The notes under the pieces: generated by a model
The model's database searches: none
Seen by the model: only the letters and a program-made list of their open reading frames with translations
What the model was told of the DNA's origin: nothing
Shown: piece by piece, positions 34,312 to 44,057 of the stretch
How positions within the stretch are numbered: the first letter of the stretch is position 1
Layout of the letters: every line of letters starts with the position of its first letter
Program-made: the position numbers and the translations under genes
Assembly (NCBI GenBank): GCA_964017235.1
Contig: OZ024938.1
Span: 56,535,816-56,599,815 of the forward strand
Direction of reading: 5' to 3'
Source of the DNA: Sabellastarte sp. h YS-2021
Taxonomy: Eukaryota; Annelida; Polychaeta; Sabellida; Sabellidae
DNA: 64,000 nt

Positions 34312-35559
34312 TTATTTGTCCGCCTGGACCTGTTGGGCAGCCACAATGGGCCCCAGATGGTACAGGTCCGAGTCGGCCCAAGCTAGGTCCTTCAGATAGA
34401 ACTGAGTAAAGGTATTGTGGGCTTTCCAATGACAGGCCGAGAGAATTTGTTCCAAGGACACGCCTCCCTGAAAAGCCTTGGAAGCCGCAAAAGCCCTGAC
34501 ATCATGTGCCTTGACTTGAAGCAACTTGTGGGAATCCTCATCGGATACTTGGTAGCACAAGAGCACTGTTTGTTTAATCCAAGAGGAGATAGTAGCCGGA
34601 ACAATATCTTTCTCAAAGCTCTTCCGGAAGGACACAAAAACCAGATCCTTCCCTTTGCGGAGATCCTTGGTTCTGTCTAGATAGTAACGTAGGGCCCTGA
34701 CTGGGCACAAGGACCTATCCTCCTTAAGCTCTTTGTCCAAGGAGGGTGCCAAGGCCGGGATCACTACTGGAGCCACAGATGCCGGGCCTTCTTTGGCCAA
34801 CTGATTCTTGGAAAGAAACATGGGAGATGGATAGAAAGACACCTGACTCCAGTTCTCTTGGTGCCGTATATTCTTGAATAGCCAAGCATGAATTTCACTT
34901 CTACGCTTGCCTGAACCTAGAGCTAGAAGAAAAACTGTCTTAAAGGTCAGATGCTTAAGGGAAGCCTTCCTCATTGGTTCAAAAGGAGGTTTAGTCAACT
35001 GGTGAAGGACAAGGGAAAGATTCCAAGAAGGAAGCCCTCGTCTGCCCTTGGGCTTATCCCTATGAAAACTGTCCAATAAACGGGTTAAGTTTTCATCTTT
35101 GCTGATGTTCACCTCCTGATTTCCCACCATGTCCGCAATAGCAGTTCTGTAACCGTCAATGGTGCTAGGCTGGAGTTTTCTTTCTTTGAACAGATAGAGC
35201 AGGAAATCAGCGATCTGGTTCACAGAGGGCGACCGGAAGTCCACCTTATGTGCGTCACACCATTTGATAAAAATGGCCCACTTTGACTTATAAACGGCTC
35301 TGGTTGAACTTCTCTGAGGAGCCTCAATTCTTGCTGCCACTTCATCAGTGAACCCTTGTTCTTGAATGCAGGAGGCTCTAGGAGCCACGCATGTAGATTT
35401 AAGTTGGCTAGGTTCTTGTGAAGAAGGCCATTGAGAGGCTGAGTCACGAGATCCTTGCGAAGGGGGAGCTGGAAAGGAATCTGCACGGACAGATTGACCA
35501 GATCCCAAAACCAAGGCATGTTGGGCCAACCTGGGGCAATTAGGACCATCCTTAAGCAT
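34312..35559 (-). CDS. DIRS tyrosine recombinase, copy A
   Basis: A 415-residue ORF from ATG at 35559 to the stop at 34312. The frame stays open further upstream, but that part is an off-frame reading of the RT ORF. The protein is the integrase of DIRS elements, which inserts a circular DNA intermediate without target-site duplication. An N-terminal SAM-like core-binding region (about residues 80-160) precedes the catalytic domain, with Arg at 219-220 (GSGKRRSEIHAW), His352-x-x-Arg355 (HDVRAFAASKAF), His377/Trp378 and the nucleophile Tyr388 (HNTFTQFY). All are present, so the protein looks intact. Its start overlaps the end of the RT ORF by about 340 nt. Confidence 0.92.
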   Translation of the reverse strand: MLKDGPNCPRLAQHALVLGSGQSVRADSFPAPPSQGSRDSASQWPSSQEPSQLKSTCVAPRASCIQEQGFTDEVAARIEAPQRSSTRAVYKSKWAIFIKWCDAHKVDFRSPSVNQIADFLLYLFKERKLQPSTIDGYRTAIADMVGNQEVNISKDENLTRLLDSFHRDKPKGRRGLPSWNLSLVLHQLTKPPFEPMRKASLKHLTFKTVFLLALGSGKRRSEIHAWLFKNIRHQENWSQVSFYPSPMFLSKNQLAKEGPASVAPVVIPALAPSLDKELKEDRSLCPVRALRYYLDRTKDLRKGKDLVFVSFRKSFEKDIVPATISSWIKQTVLLCYQVSDEDSHKLLQVKAHDVRAFAASKAFQGGVSLEQILSACHWKAHNTFTQFYLKDLAWADSDLYHLGPIVAAQQVQADK

Positions 35560-37661
35560 CCCTGATCCATTACCTTCGACGTCACCTGATTGAGCAGTGA
35601 GACCGGAGGAAAGGCGTAAACATCCAGATTCCCCCATGGTATGCTGAGGGCGTCCACAGCCCAGGCTGCCGGATCCGGCACCGGTGACACAAACTGGGGA
35701 AGTTTGTGGTTGAACCGGGTTGCAAAGAGGTCCACCTGTGGGAGGTCCCAGTTGGAGAACAAGCGATTGAACACTGGTAGGGACAGGGACCATTCTGTCT
35801 GGATCACCTGACTGTGCCTGGATAGTTTGTCCGCTATCACATTCAGGCGACCCGGAATGTGCCTTGCCCTCAGGATTATTCCTCTGGGATGGCACCAAGC
35901 CAGAAGTCTCCACAGGAGGGCACAGAGAGAGCCTGATCTCATACCTCCTTGCTTGTTGATGTAGGCAACCACAGTTGTGTTGTCTGTGGCTATGAGAACA
36001 ACCTGATCCCTGCAGAGATGCTCGAAACTCTTGAGGGCCAGAAAGACTGCTTTCAGCTCTAGAAAGTTTATATGGAGGTGACTTTCTGGTTCTGACCAAA
36101 CACCTTGCGCTATAGCCTCTCCTAAGTGAGCGCCCCAACCTTCGTTTGAGGCGTCTGTAAAAACTTGTAGAGCGTGACGTAGGGCATGTAGGGGTTGCCC
36201 TCGCAGTACATTCTTTTCGTCCAACCACCAATCCAGATGGGGGTGCAGGGACGGGGGAACCGGAATCACTTTTTCCAGGACCTCCGGTACATGCCAATGC
36301 TGTTTGAGATGCCACTGAATTGGTCTCATGCGGAGGCGACCCAGCCAGACTTGCTTCTCTGTGGCTGTCAAGAGACCTATGAGGGACATAAACTGCCTGA
36401 CCGTGCAGGAGTCCCTGTTCTTTACCAAGAGAAGTTTTGCCTTTAATGTCTCCCAGCGCTCTGACGTGGGTAGAACCCGTCCCGTCAGGAGATCGAACCG
36501 GTAGCCTACGAAATTGAACACTTGCTGGGGTACCAGTTCTGACTTCTCCAAGTTGACCACCCAACCTAATTCGCGGCAGAGGGCCAAGAGGGTCTGGGTA
36601 TTTCGTTGGCAGGTTTCCGGGCACGGGGCTCTGAGCAACCAGTCGTCTAGGTACTGGTGGATTCTTATACCCTTTGTTTGAGCCAACAATTTCACCTCCT
36701 TTACCACCTTGGTAAATTCCAACGGAGCCGTGGCTAGTCCGAATGGAAGGGCTGTGAACTGATATGCCTTGCTGTTCAAAAAGAACCTGAGGTATTTTCT
36801 GGATCTGGGATGGATGGGGATATGAAAGTAAGCGTCGCTGAAATCCAGTGACGTGACCCATTCCCCTTTTTGTAAGGAGACCCTTATGGTTTCCGGTGTT
36901 TCCATCTTGAAAGTGTTTGTTTGGAGATAAAGGTTTAACTGGCTGAGGTCCAAAATGGGTCTCCACTTTTTGTTGGGTTTTGGGACCAAGAACAACCGGT
37001 TGTAAAAGGACAGGGAGGTCCGTACAACCACCTTTTCGACTACCAACTTTTTTCTTAGTGCAACCAAGGCCTCTGACAGAGCCCGGCTTCTTACCGGATT
37101 TGCATAACCACTTGTGATGAGAGGAAACCGTGTCAAAGGGGGCCTCATTTTGAACGGTAGGGTATAACCCTCCTTCAAAATGGAGACTACCCTGGGATTT
37201 GCCCCTAGTTCTTGCCACTTTGGCCAAAAGGTCTGTAGTCTCCCCCCTACACCCAACTCTTTGACAACATTGGGGACATTTGGAACAGGTTTGGCAGAAA
37301 GACAATGATTTACAAAAGAAGCACCTTTGACAAGCTTTATTTCTGTCTTTTTCACCACGGGTCTTATACCTTTCTTTTGCGGAAGCCCTTTTGAAATTGC
37401 ATACTGAGCATGAGTTGCAACATGACAAGATACAAGAGGATTTGAAGGTTTTGGAACAGTGTTTAAAGAAGGAACTTTGACTATTGTCTGAACATTTAAA
37501 CTGTCCTGAACCACAGGTTGTACAGTCTGCTTTACTAACTTTGACGTTTTCCCCACCTTTACTGATTTCTGAATGGGAGGAAACATGCTGTAATTGTCAT
37601 TTAAAACCTTTATATCCCTTGGAACGAGAGAAACGAGGGTTAGAACCCCTTCCTCTGCCAC
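35220..37661 (-). CDS. DIRS RT-RNaseH-methyltransferase-like polyprotein, copy A (5'-truncated)
   Basis: An open frame of about 813 codons with no internal stop. In order it shows a reverse transcriptase with RLFLVPKPNKKWRPILDLS, TSLDFSDAYFHIPIH and the YLDD active site; an RNase H with FTDASNEGWGAHL, the FLELKAV segment and ATDNTTVVAYINKQGG; and a C-terminal region starting at VDLFATRFNHKLPQF, with DALSIPWGNLDVYAFPP. That C-terminal region corresponds to the Dam-like methyltransferase domain known from DIRS elements, whose role is unknown. The natural N-terminus is missing because the copy starts inside the duplication, and the GTG at 37661 is only the first possible codon. Confidence 0.88.
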   Translation of the reverse strand: MAEEGVLTLVSLVPRDIKVLNDNYSMFPPIQKSVKVGKTSKLVKQTVQPVVQDSLNVQTIVKVPSLNTVPKPSNPLVSCHVATHAQYAISKGLPQKKGIRPVVKKTEIKLVKGASFVNHCLSAKPVPNVPNVVKELGVGGRLQTFWPKWQELGANPRVVSILKEGYTLPFKMRPPLTRFPLITSGYANPVRSRALSEALVALRKKLVVEKVVVRTSLSFYNRLFLVPKPNKKWRPILDLSQLNLYLQTNTFKMETPETIRVSLQKGEWVTSLDFSDAYFHIPIHPRSRKYLRFFLNSKAYQFTALPFGLATAPLEFTKVVKEVKLLAQTKGIRIHQYLDDWLLRAPCPETCQRNTQTLLALCRELGWVVNLEKSELVPQQVFNFVGYRFDLLTGRVLPTSERWETLKAKLLLVKNRDSCTVRQFMSLIGLLTATEKQVWLGRLRMRPIQWHLKQHWHVPEVLEKVIPVPPSLHPHLDWWLDEKNVLRGQPLHALRHALQVFTDASNEGWGAHLGEAIAQGVWSEPESHLHINFLELKAVFLALKSFEHLCRDQVVLIATDNTTVVAYINKQGGMRSGSLCALLWRLLAWCHPRGIILRARHIPGRLNVIADKLSRHSQVIQTEWSLSLPVFNRLFSNWDLPQVDLFATRFNHKLPQFVSPVPDPAAWAVDALSIPWGNLDVYAFPPVSLLNQVTSKVMDQGCLRMVLIAPGWPNMPWFWDLVNLSVQIPFQLPLRKDLVTQPLNGLLHKNLANLNLHAWLLEPPAFKNKGSLMKWQQELRLLREVQPEPFISQSGPFLSNGVTHIRWTSGRPL

Positions 37662-37688
37662 GTCCTCTATTCCTAGGCCTACTAAATG

Positions 37689-37909
37689 GAAAATTTAATA
37701 GTAAATTAAATTTTTATAAGTTAATACCTTACCTAGTGGACAGATGCATTTGTCCGGCGCCTTGCCGGTCACGCCAAACGTTAGAAAAAAACGTCCTGAG
37801 CTGGGCTCTGGCCGGGACCGGTAGTGTCCTGTTCATTCGCCAGGTGGCTGTATAGCCAACCTGCTGGTATACTGCGCATGCTCGCGCATGCGCTCTTCCT
37901 CTTTTTGTT
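37689..37909 (-). repeat. DIRS right inverted terminal repeat, copy B
   Basis: Same sequence as 33606-33826, 4083 bp away. It separates the full copy from the truncated one. Confidence 0.85.
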
Positions 37910-37969
37910 GTCTACCTATGAATTTCCCCTTATACTAGAATAGCGGGGCAGGTAGGGTGGGAATCCCCT

Positions 37970-38065
37970 TGTCCACTAGGTAAGGTATTAACTTATAAAA
38001 ATTTAATTTACTATTAAATTTTCCATTTTATTGCGTTAATACATCTTACCTAGTGGACAGATGCA
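37970..38065 (-). repeat. DIRS internal complementary region, copy B
   Basis: Identical in layout to 33887-33982. A C homopolymer at about 38176-38193, downstream of it, is longer than in copy A, where a G interrupts it. Confidence 0.88.
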
Positions 38066-38394
38066 GAATAACTACCCAGTGGAAGGAGGGTAGCAGAAGA
38101 AGGGGAATTCCTGAGAACTCTAGATACTAAGGGGTGATTCCAGCCATGGTTAAATAAACCAGTCCTTAGGAAAAAACACCCCCCCCCCCCCCCCTTTTTT
38201 TGAAATTTCCTTGTACCAACTCAACCGAGGGTACAGAGGGAAGGAGAGAGATGAGTTCATCACGTAGTGAGGAAGACGAACAGGAACTGAATAACCTAAT
38301 AATTCCCTGGAACCACTTAGGCTCGTGATAATCCAGGGGAAAACTTATTTATGAAATTATGTACACTATACACAATAATTCCCCAAGAGGCACT

Positions 38395-39642
38395 TTATTT
38401 GTCCGCCTGGACCTGTTGGGCAGCCACAATGGGCCCCAGATGGTACAGGTCCGAGTCGGCCCAAGCTAGGTCCTTCAGATAGAACTGAGTAAAGGTATTG
38501 TGGGCTTTCCAATGACAGGCCGAGAGAATTTGTTCCAAGGACACGCCTCCCTGAAAAGCCTTGGAAGCCGCAAAAGCCCTGACATCATGTGCCTTGACTT
38601 GAAGCAACTTGTGGGAATCCTCATCGGATACTTGGTAGCACAAGAGCACTGTTTGTTTAATCCAAGAGGAGATAGTAGCCGGAACAATATCTTTCTCAAA
38701 GCTCTTCCGGAAGGACACAAAAACCAGATCCTTCCCTTTGCGGAGATCCTTGGTTCTGTCTAGATAGTAACGTAGGGCCCTGACTGGGCACAAGGACCTA
38801 TCCTCCTTAAGCTCTTTGTCCAAGGAGGGTGCCAAGGCCGGGATCACTACTGGAGCCACAGATGCCGGGCCTTCTTTGGCCAACTGATTCTTGGAAAGAA
38901 ACATGGGAGATGGATAGAAAGACACCTGACTCCAGTTCTCTTGGTGCCGTATATTCTTGAATAGCCAAGCATGAATTTCACTTCTACGCTTGCCTGAACC
39001 TAGAGCTAGAAGAAAAACTGTCTTAAAGGTCAGATGCTTAAGGGAAGCCTTCCTCATTGGTTCAAAAGGAGGTTTAGTCAACTGGTGAAGGACAAGGGAA
39101 AGATTCCAAGAAGGAAGCCCTCGTCTGCCCTTGGGCTTATCCCTATGAAAACTGTCCAATAAACGGGTTAAGTTTTCATCTTTGCTGATGTTCACCTCCT
39201 GATTTCCCACCATGTCCGCAATAGCAGTTCTGTAACCGTCAATGGTGCTAGGCTGGAGTTTTCTTTCTTTGAACAGATAGAGCAGGAAATCAGCGATCTG
39301 GTTCACAGAGGGCGACCGGAAGTCCACCTTATGTGCGTCACACCATTTGATAAAAATGGCCCACTTTGACTTATAAACGGCTCTGGTTGAACTTCTCTGA
39401 GGAGCCTCAATTCTTGCTGCCACTTCATCAGTGAACCCTTGTTCTTGAATGCAGGAGGCTCTAGGAGCCACGCATGTAGATTTAAGTTGGCTAGGTTCTT
39501 GTGAAGAAGGCCATTGAGAGGCTGAGTCACGAGATCCTTGCGAAGGGGGAGCTGGAAAGGAATCTGCACGGACAGATTGACCAGATCCCAAAACCAAGGC
39601 ATGTTGGGCCAACCTGGGGCAATTAGGACCATCCTTAAGCAT
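38395..39642 (-). CDS. DIRS tyrosine recombinase, copy B
   Basis: A 415-residue ORF that appears identical in protein to copy A (34312-35559). It has the full R .. HxxR .. H/W .. Y set: Arg219-220, His352, Arg355, His377/Trp378 and Tyr388. It overlaps the 3' end of the RT ORF in another frame, a common arrangement in DIRS elements. Confidence 0.92.
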   Translation of the reverse strand: MLKDGPNCPRLAQHALVLGSGQSVRADSFPAPPSQGSRDSASQWPSSQEPSQLKSTCVAPRASCIQEQGFTDEVAARIEAPQRSSTRAVYKSKWAIFIKWCDAHKVDFRSPSVNQIADFLLYLFKERKLQPSTIDGYRTAIADMVGNQEVNISKDENLTRLLDSFHRDKPKGRRGLPSWNLSLVLHQLTKPPFEPMRKASLKHLTFKTVFLLALGSGKRRSEIHAWLFKNIRHQENWSQVSFYPSPMFLSKNQLAKEGPASVAPVVIPALAPSLDKELKEDRSLCPVRALRYYLDRTKDLRKGKDLVFVSFRKSFEKDIVPATISSWIKQTVLLCYQVSDEDSHKLLQVKAHDVRAFAASKAFQGGVSLEQILSACHWKAHNTFTQFYLKDLAWADSDLYHLGPIVAAQQVQADK

Positions 39643-41876
39643 CCCTGATCCATTACCTTCGACGTCACCTGATTGAGCAGTGAGACCGGAGGAAAGGCGT
39701 AAACATCCAGATTCCCCCATGGTATGCTGAGGGCGTCCACAGCCTAGGCTGCCGGATCCGGCACCGGTGACACAAACTGGGGAAGTTTGTGGTTGAACCG
39801 GGTTGCAAAGAGGTCCACCTGTGGGAGGTCCCAGTTGGAGAACAAGCGATTGAACACTGGTAGGGACAGGGACCATTCTGTCTGGATCACCTGACTGTGC
39901 CTGGATAGTTTGTCCGCTATCACATTCAGGCGACCCGGAATGTGCCTTGCCCTCAGGACTATTCCTCTGGGATGGCACCAAGCCAGAAGTCTCCACAGGA
40001 GGGCACAGAGAGAGCCTGATCTCATACCTCCTTGCTTGTTGATGTAGGCAACCACAGTTGTGTTGTCTGTGGCTATGAGAACAACCTGATCCCTGCAGAG
40101 ATGCTCGAAACTCTTGAGGGCCAGAAAGACTGCTTTCAGCTCTAGAAAGTTTATATGGAGGTGACTTTCTGGTTCTGACCAAACACCTTGCGCTATAGCC
40201 TCTCCTAAGTGAGCGCCCCAACCTTCGTTTGAGGCGTCTGTAAAAACTTGTAGAGCGTGACGTAGGGCATGTAGGGGTTGCCCTCGCAGTACATTCTTTT
40301 CGTCCAACCACCAATCCAGATGGGGGTGCAGGGACGGGGGAACCGGAATCACTTTTTCCAGGACCTCCGGTACATGCCAATGCTGTTTGAGATGCCACTG
40401 AATTGGTCTCATGCGGAGGCGACCCAGCCAGACTTGCTTCTCTGTGGCTGTCAAGAGACCTATGAGGGACATAAACTGCCTGACCGTGCAGGAGTCCCTG
40501 TTCTTTACCAAGAGAAGTTTTGCCTTTAATGTCTCCCAGCGCTCTGACGTGGGTAGAACCCGTCCCGTCAGGAGATCGAACCGGTAGCCTACGAAATTGA
40601 ACACTTGCTGGGGTACCAGTTCTGACTTCTCCAAGTTGACCACCCAACCTAATTCGCGGCAGAGGGCCAAGAGGGTCTGGGTATTTCGTTGGCAGGTTTC
40701 CGGGCACGGGGCTCTGAGCAACCAGTCGTCTAGGTACTGGTGGATTCTTATACCCTTTGTTTGAGCCAACAATTTCACCTCCTTTACCACCTTGGTAAAT
40801 TCCAACGGAGCCGTGGCTAGTCCGAATGGAAGGGCTGTGAACTGATATGCCTTGCTGTTCAAAAAGAACCTGAGGTATTTTCTGGATCTGGGATGGATGG
40901 GGATATGAAAGTAAGCGTCGCTGAAATCCAGTGACGTGACCCATTCCCCTTTTTGTAAGGAGACCCTTATGGTTTCCGGTGTTTCCATCTTGAAAGTGTT
41001 TGTTTGGAGATAAAGGTTTAACTGGCTGAGGTCCAAAATGGGTCTCCACTTTTTGTTGGGTTTTGGGACCAAGAACAACCGGTTGTAAAAGGACAGGGAG
41101 GTCCGTACAACCACCTTTTCGACTACCAACTTTTTTCTTAGTGCAACCAAGGCCTCTGACAGAGCCCGGCTTCTTACCGGATTTGCATAACCACTTGTGA
41201 TGAGAGGAAACCGTGTCAAAGGGGGCCTCATTTTGAACGGTAGGGTATAACCCTCCTTCAAAATGGAGACTACCCTGGGATTTGCCCCTAGTTCTTGCCA
41301 CTTTGGCCAAAAGGTCTGTAGTCTCCCCCCTACACCCAACTCTTTGACAACATTGGGGACATTTGGAACAGGTTTGGCAGAAAGACAATGATTTACAAAA
41401 GAAGCACCTTTGACAAGCTTTATTTCTGTCTTTTTCACCACGGGTCTTATACCTTTCTTTTGCGGAAGCCCTTTTGAAATTGCATACTGAGCATGAGTTG
41501 CAACATGACAAGATACAAGAGGATTTGAAGGTTTTGGAACAGTGTTTAAAGAAGGAACTTTGACTATTGTCTGAACATTTAAACTGTCCTGAACCACAGG
41601 TTGTACAGTCTGCTTTACTAACTTTGACGTTTTCCCCACCTTTACTGATTTCTGAATGGGAGGAAACATGCTGTAATTGTCATTTAAAACCTTTATATCC
41701 CTTGGAACGAGAGAAACGAGGGTTAGAACCCCTTCCTCTGCCACGTCCTCTATTCCTAGGCCTACTAAATTGCCTCCATGGTTGTTGTTCTTGTTCCGTA
41801 CCGGTAGACCTTTGATCCCTTCTGTCATAAGGCCGGTATCTGTTGGCTGTCCTCCAACCGGACTGCTGTGAAGCAC
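39303..41876 (-). CDS. DIRS RT-RNaseH-methyltransferase ORF, copy B, interrupted by one stop
   Basis: The frame runs 710 codons from 41876 to a TAG at 39743-39741, then continues in the same frame to 39303. At the stop, copy A has TGG (Trp in DPAAWAVDA). It is a single C-to-T change on the plus strand. The stop falls after RT (YLDD at residues 381-384) and RNase H (FTDAS 545-549, ATDNT 602-606) but inside the Dam-like methyltransferase region, so RT and RNase H could still be made. The first about 65 codons overlap the gag ORF in another frame, which suggests expression by frameshift or internal initiation. Confidence 0.88.
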
Positions 41877-43743
41877 CCGGACCGGGTCTCAGAGCAGAAC
41901 CGGAAGCCTCATGCTTGATGATATCCTGTTCAGCAGTGGCAATGACTGCGTCGGGAAAGAGGCCATAGCCAAACATTGGAGCATTTCTAAGATGTAACCA
42001 TGTATCTTGCTTGACACCAGGCTTCATATGTTCTAGATAAGCATCACGTCGGATCAAGATAAGATTAGCAAGATGCACAAACACACTGTCCGCGAGATGT
42101 TGCAAAGCCGTGCCCATGGCAACAGAGACACTTTGGTGAAAGGCCATAAGATCCTTGAGGTCGTTCAGGGCACCAGACACTTCCTTAGGGGCTTTGCCCT
42201 TGTTGATGCGGGAACATAACATGGCAACATGACTAGACATTTTATCTTGCAACTCACTAGCGCACCGGTTGAACCCTGCAGCATTGTTAACGATATATGA
42301 GTTCTCCCTAGCGCACTTCTCCCACCTTCTGAGGTATTCCTGTGAAATGGGCCTAGAAGGAGGGCCTGCAGCTGGATAGGCCGAAGCCTTAGTAAGCCTT
42401 GGAAACTGAGAATTGAGTTTCGCTTCTGTATTATGCCAACTGAAGAGTTTTCTACCCGGTCTGTGGGGGCCATCTTGTTTAATGGTATACATCTGATACC
42501 ATCTTGCCTGTGACTTGGGGATCTTCACAAACTGGTCTTTTTTCAGTCCGGCCGAGTCTTGGGCCCTTGAAGGGTAGCCTTCTGCCACAACTGTATTGAG
42601 TCGCTCCAACTTCTGGCAGAGCCAGTCATCCGGCGGCATTTCAACTGAAATACGGGCAGGCCTTTTAGGATTCTTACCCTTCCAAGGGTTATTGGATTTA
42701 TCCGGCTCATTCAAGTCACTTTCAAAGTCCGGTATGTGAGTCCACCCCATGAAGGAACGAACCGACCTTACAGTTTCTCTGTAGTTCATCTCTTCGGTTT
42801 GCTCAGGGTGTTCCAGAGTATCAGAGGAAATCTCACCTTCGTCAGAGTCAGAGTGCACAGACGACACATCAGAACCGGCCAAAGGGTCATCAAAATCAAT
42901 GTCGTCCGGTTCCGGTGGAAGATTGAATGTACCGGGGAAAGCAGAAGCTGAAGATGAAGTTGTAGGCTTAGCTAAAAACAGGTCACCAGCAGAACCGGCT
43001 TGGTCATCTTCCGGTGTAAGGGTGACTGAAGATGCCGGAGGGGCTTTCTTCTGTACTGTAGCCTGCGTTACACTCTCCGGACCGGAGGTGCCCAAAGCAG
43101 GAACCGGCTTATCCAAGGGAACCGGTTTATCAGCTATCTTGACTGACTTCTTATGTTTTTTGTCTTTAGTTTTCTTAGGTTTATCCTCCCCAGATTTAAC
43201 AACGGCCTCCTGCACTGCCGGGGACTCCACCGGACCGGTGGGCCGGGCAGCCGGGGCAATAAAGGGGGATTCAGAAGGCACAGCTTTTGAACTTGAAGGG
43301 TTCACCGCCATCTTGGGGGTGGAGAAAACATTGCCTCTACTCAACAAGGCTTCTACACGTGCAAATTGCTCTGCCCATTTATCATTCATCAGAGAAAACT
43401 GTTCTGCTGTAACAAAAGTGGCAGGATGAGATGTACTCTGAGGAGGGGCAGTAAAAGTTGGCTCCGCAGAAGAATCCACGGAAGCAATGACTTCAACTTC
43501 TTTAGGGGAAACTAAAATACCTGCTTTACGGTCTTTTCTGATTCTGTAAGAAGGGGTAGAAATCAACTCCTTTTGTTCATCAGAGAAGGAATCGCACACA
43601 CTACACTGTTTGTCTTTAACACAAGGGTCATCCCCAATGCCTTTATCGTGACAACGCGCGCATTTCTTGTGCAAATCAAAGGCGGCCATAACGTGGCCAC
43701 AAGACCCCCGCCTTTGTCCTTTCTTTTCCCCTGGTGAATCCAT
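41680..43743 (-). CDS. DIRS gag-like ORF1
   Basis: A 687-residue ORF starting at the ATG after the left terminal repeat. Near the N-terminus is a Cys/His cluster (GSCGHVMAAF, KKCARCHDKGIGDDPC, QCSVCDSFSDEQ; Cys at about 15, 28, 31, 41, 47 and 50), which could bind zinc. The middle is Pro/Ser/Glu-rich and acidic, and the C-terminus is Arg/Gly-rich (RPRNRGRGRGRGSNPRF), suited to RNA binding. The second DIRS element at 45969 has the same N-terminal cluster. The role as the particle/RNA-binding protein is inferred from position. Antisense frames inside it (such as 42899-43429) are shadows. Confidence 0.85.
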   Translation of the reverse strand: MDSPGEKKGQRRGSCGHVMAAFDLHKKCARCHDKGIGDDPCVKDKQCSVCDSFSDEQKELISTPSYRIRKDRKAGILVSPKEVEVIASVDSSAEPTFTAPPQSTSHPATFVTAEQFSLMNDKWAEQFARVEALLSRGNVFSTPKMAVNPSSSKAVPSESPFIAPAARPTGPVESPAVQEAVVKSGEDKPKKTKDKKHKKSVKIADKPVPLDKPVPALGTSGPESVTQATVQKKAPPASSVTLTPEDDQAGSAGDLFLAKPTTSSSASAFPGTFNLPPEPDDIDFDDPLAGSDVSSVHSDSDEGEISSDTLEHPEQTEEMNYRETVRSVRSFMGWTHIPDFESDLNEPDKSNNPWKGKNPKRPARISVEMPPDDWLCQKLERLNTVVAEGYPSRAQDSAGLKKDQFVKIPKSQARWYQMYTIKQDGPHRPGRKLFSWHNTEAKLNSQFPRLTKASAYPAAGPPSRPISQEYLRRWEKCARENSYIVNNAAGFNRCASELQDKMSSHVAMLCSRINKGKAPKEVSGALNDLKDLMAFHQSVSVAMGTALQHLADSVFVHLANLILIRRDAYLEHMKPGVKQDTWLHLRNAPMFGYGLFPDAVIATAEQDIIKHEASGSALRPGPGASQQSGWRTANRYRPYDRRDQRSTGTEQEQQPWRQFSRPRNRGRGRGRGSNPRFSRSKGYKGFK

Positions 43744-43856
43744 GATATATAAAGCACAAAACTACTAACACACTTTAAACAAATATCCAATCTAACACTA
43801 GTAAAAATTAAAAAAGTTTCTCTTAAACTTCAAGCGTTAACAAAATGGACGCGCCA

Positions 43857-44057
43857 AACAAAAAGAGGAAGAGCGCATGCGCGAGCATGCGCAGTATACC
43901 AGCAGGTTGGCTATACAGCCACCTGGCGAATGAACAGGACACTACCGGTCCCGGCCAGAGCCCAGCTCAGGACGTTTTTTTCTAACGTTTGGCGTGACCG
44001 GCAAGGCGCCGGACAAATGCATCTGTCCACTAGGTAAGATGTATTAACGCAATAAAA
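43857..44057 (-). repeat. DIRS left inverted terminal repeat
   Basis: About 180 bp, from AACAAAAAGAGG to GTCCACTAGGTAA, are the inverse of the right terminal repeat. The outermost about 20 bp (GATGTATTAACGCAATAAAA) are unique to this end and are copied only in the internal complementary regions. Confidence 0.88.

Larger units (their letters stand above)
33606..37688 (-). mobile_element. DIRS retrotransposon, truncated tandem copy A
   Basis: An exact-length (4083 bp) direct duplicate of 37689-41771, with only a handful of base differences noticed. It contains, in minus-strand order, most of the RT-RNaseH-methyltransferase ORF, the tyrosine recombinase ORF, the internal complementary region and the right inverted terminal repeat. 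It lacks gag and the left terminal repeat. The junction reads CCTACTAAATGGAAAATTT at about 37680-37697, whereas the unduplicated sequence at 41762 continues CCTACTAAATTGCCTCC. Confidence 0.9.
37689..44057 (-). mobile_element. DIRS retrotransposon, full-length copy B
   Basis: Reading on the minus strand from 44057: left inverted terminal repeat (TTTTATTGCGTTAATACATC..), gag ORF (43743-41680), RT-RNaseH-methyltransferase ORF (41876-39303, one stop), tyrosine recombinase ORF (39642-38395), internal complementary region (38065-37970) and right inverted terminal repeat (37909-37689). This is the DIRS-1 arrangement (inverted repeats plus internal complementary region), as opposed to the split direct repeats of Ngaro or PAT elements. 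Long open frames in all three genes and a base composition richer in G+C than its surroundings suggest a young insertion. Confidence 0.93.

Noticed and set aside
36195-36446. 83-codon plus-strand ORF, also at 40278-40529
   Set aside because: Antisense to the RT-RNaseH coding region; appears twice only because of the tandem duplication.
34312-37428. A 1038-codon frame (and its twin 38395-41511) as one long protein
   Set aside because: Only the last about 415 residues resemble a tyrosine recombinase. The upstream part is the RT ORF read in another frame and shows no domain.
42899-43429. 176-codon plus-strand ORF
   Set aside because: Antisense shadow of the DIRS gag ORF, whose Ser/Pro/Glu-rich coding keeps the other strand open.
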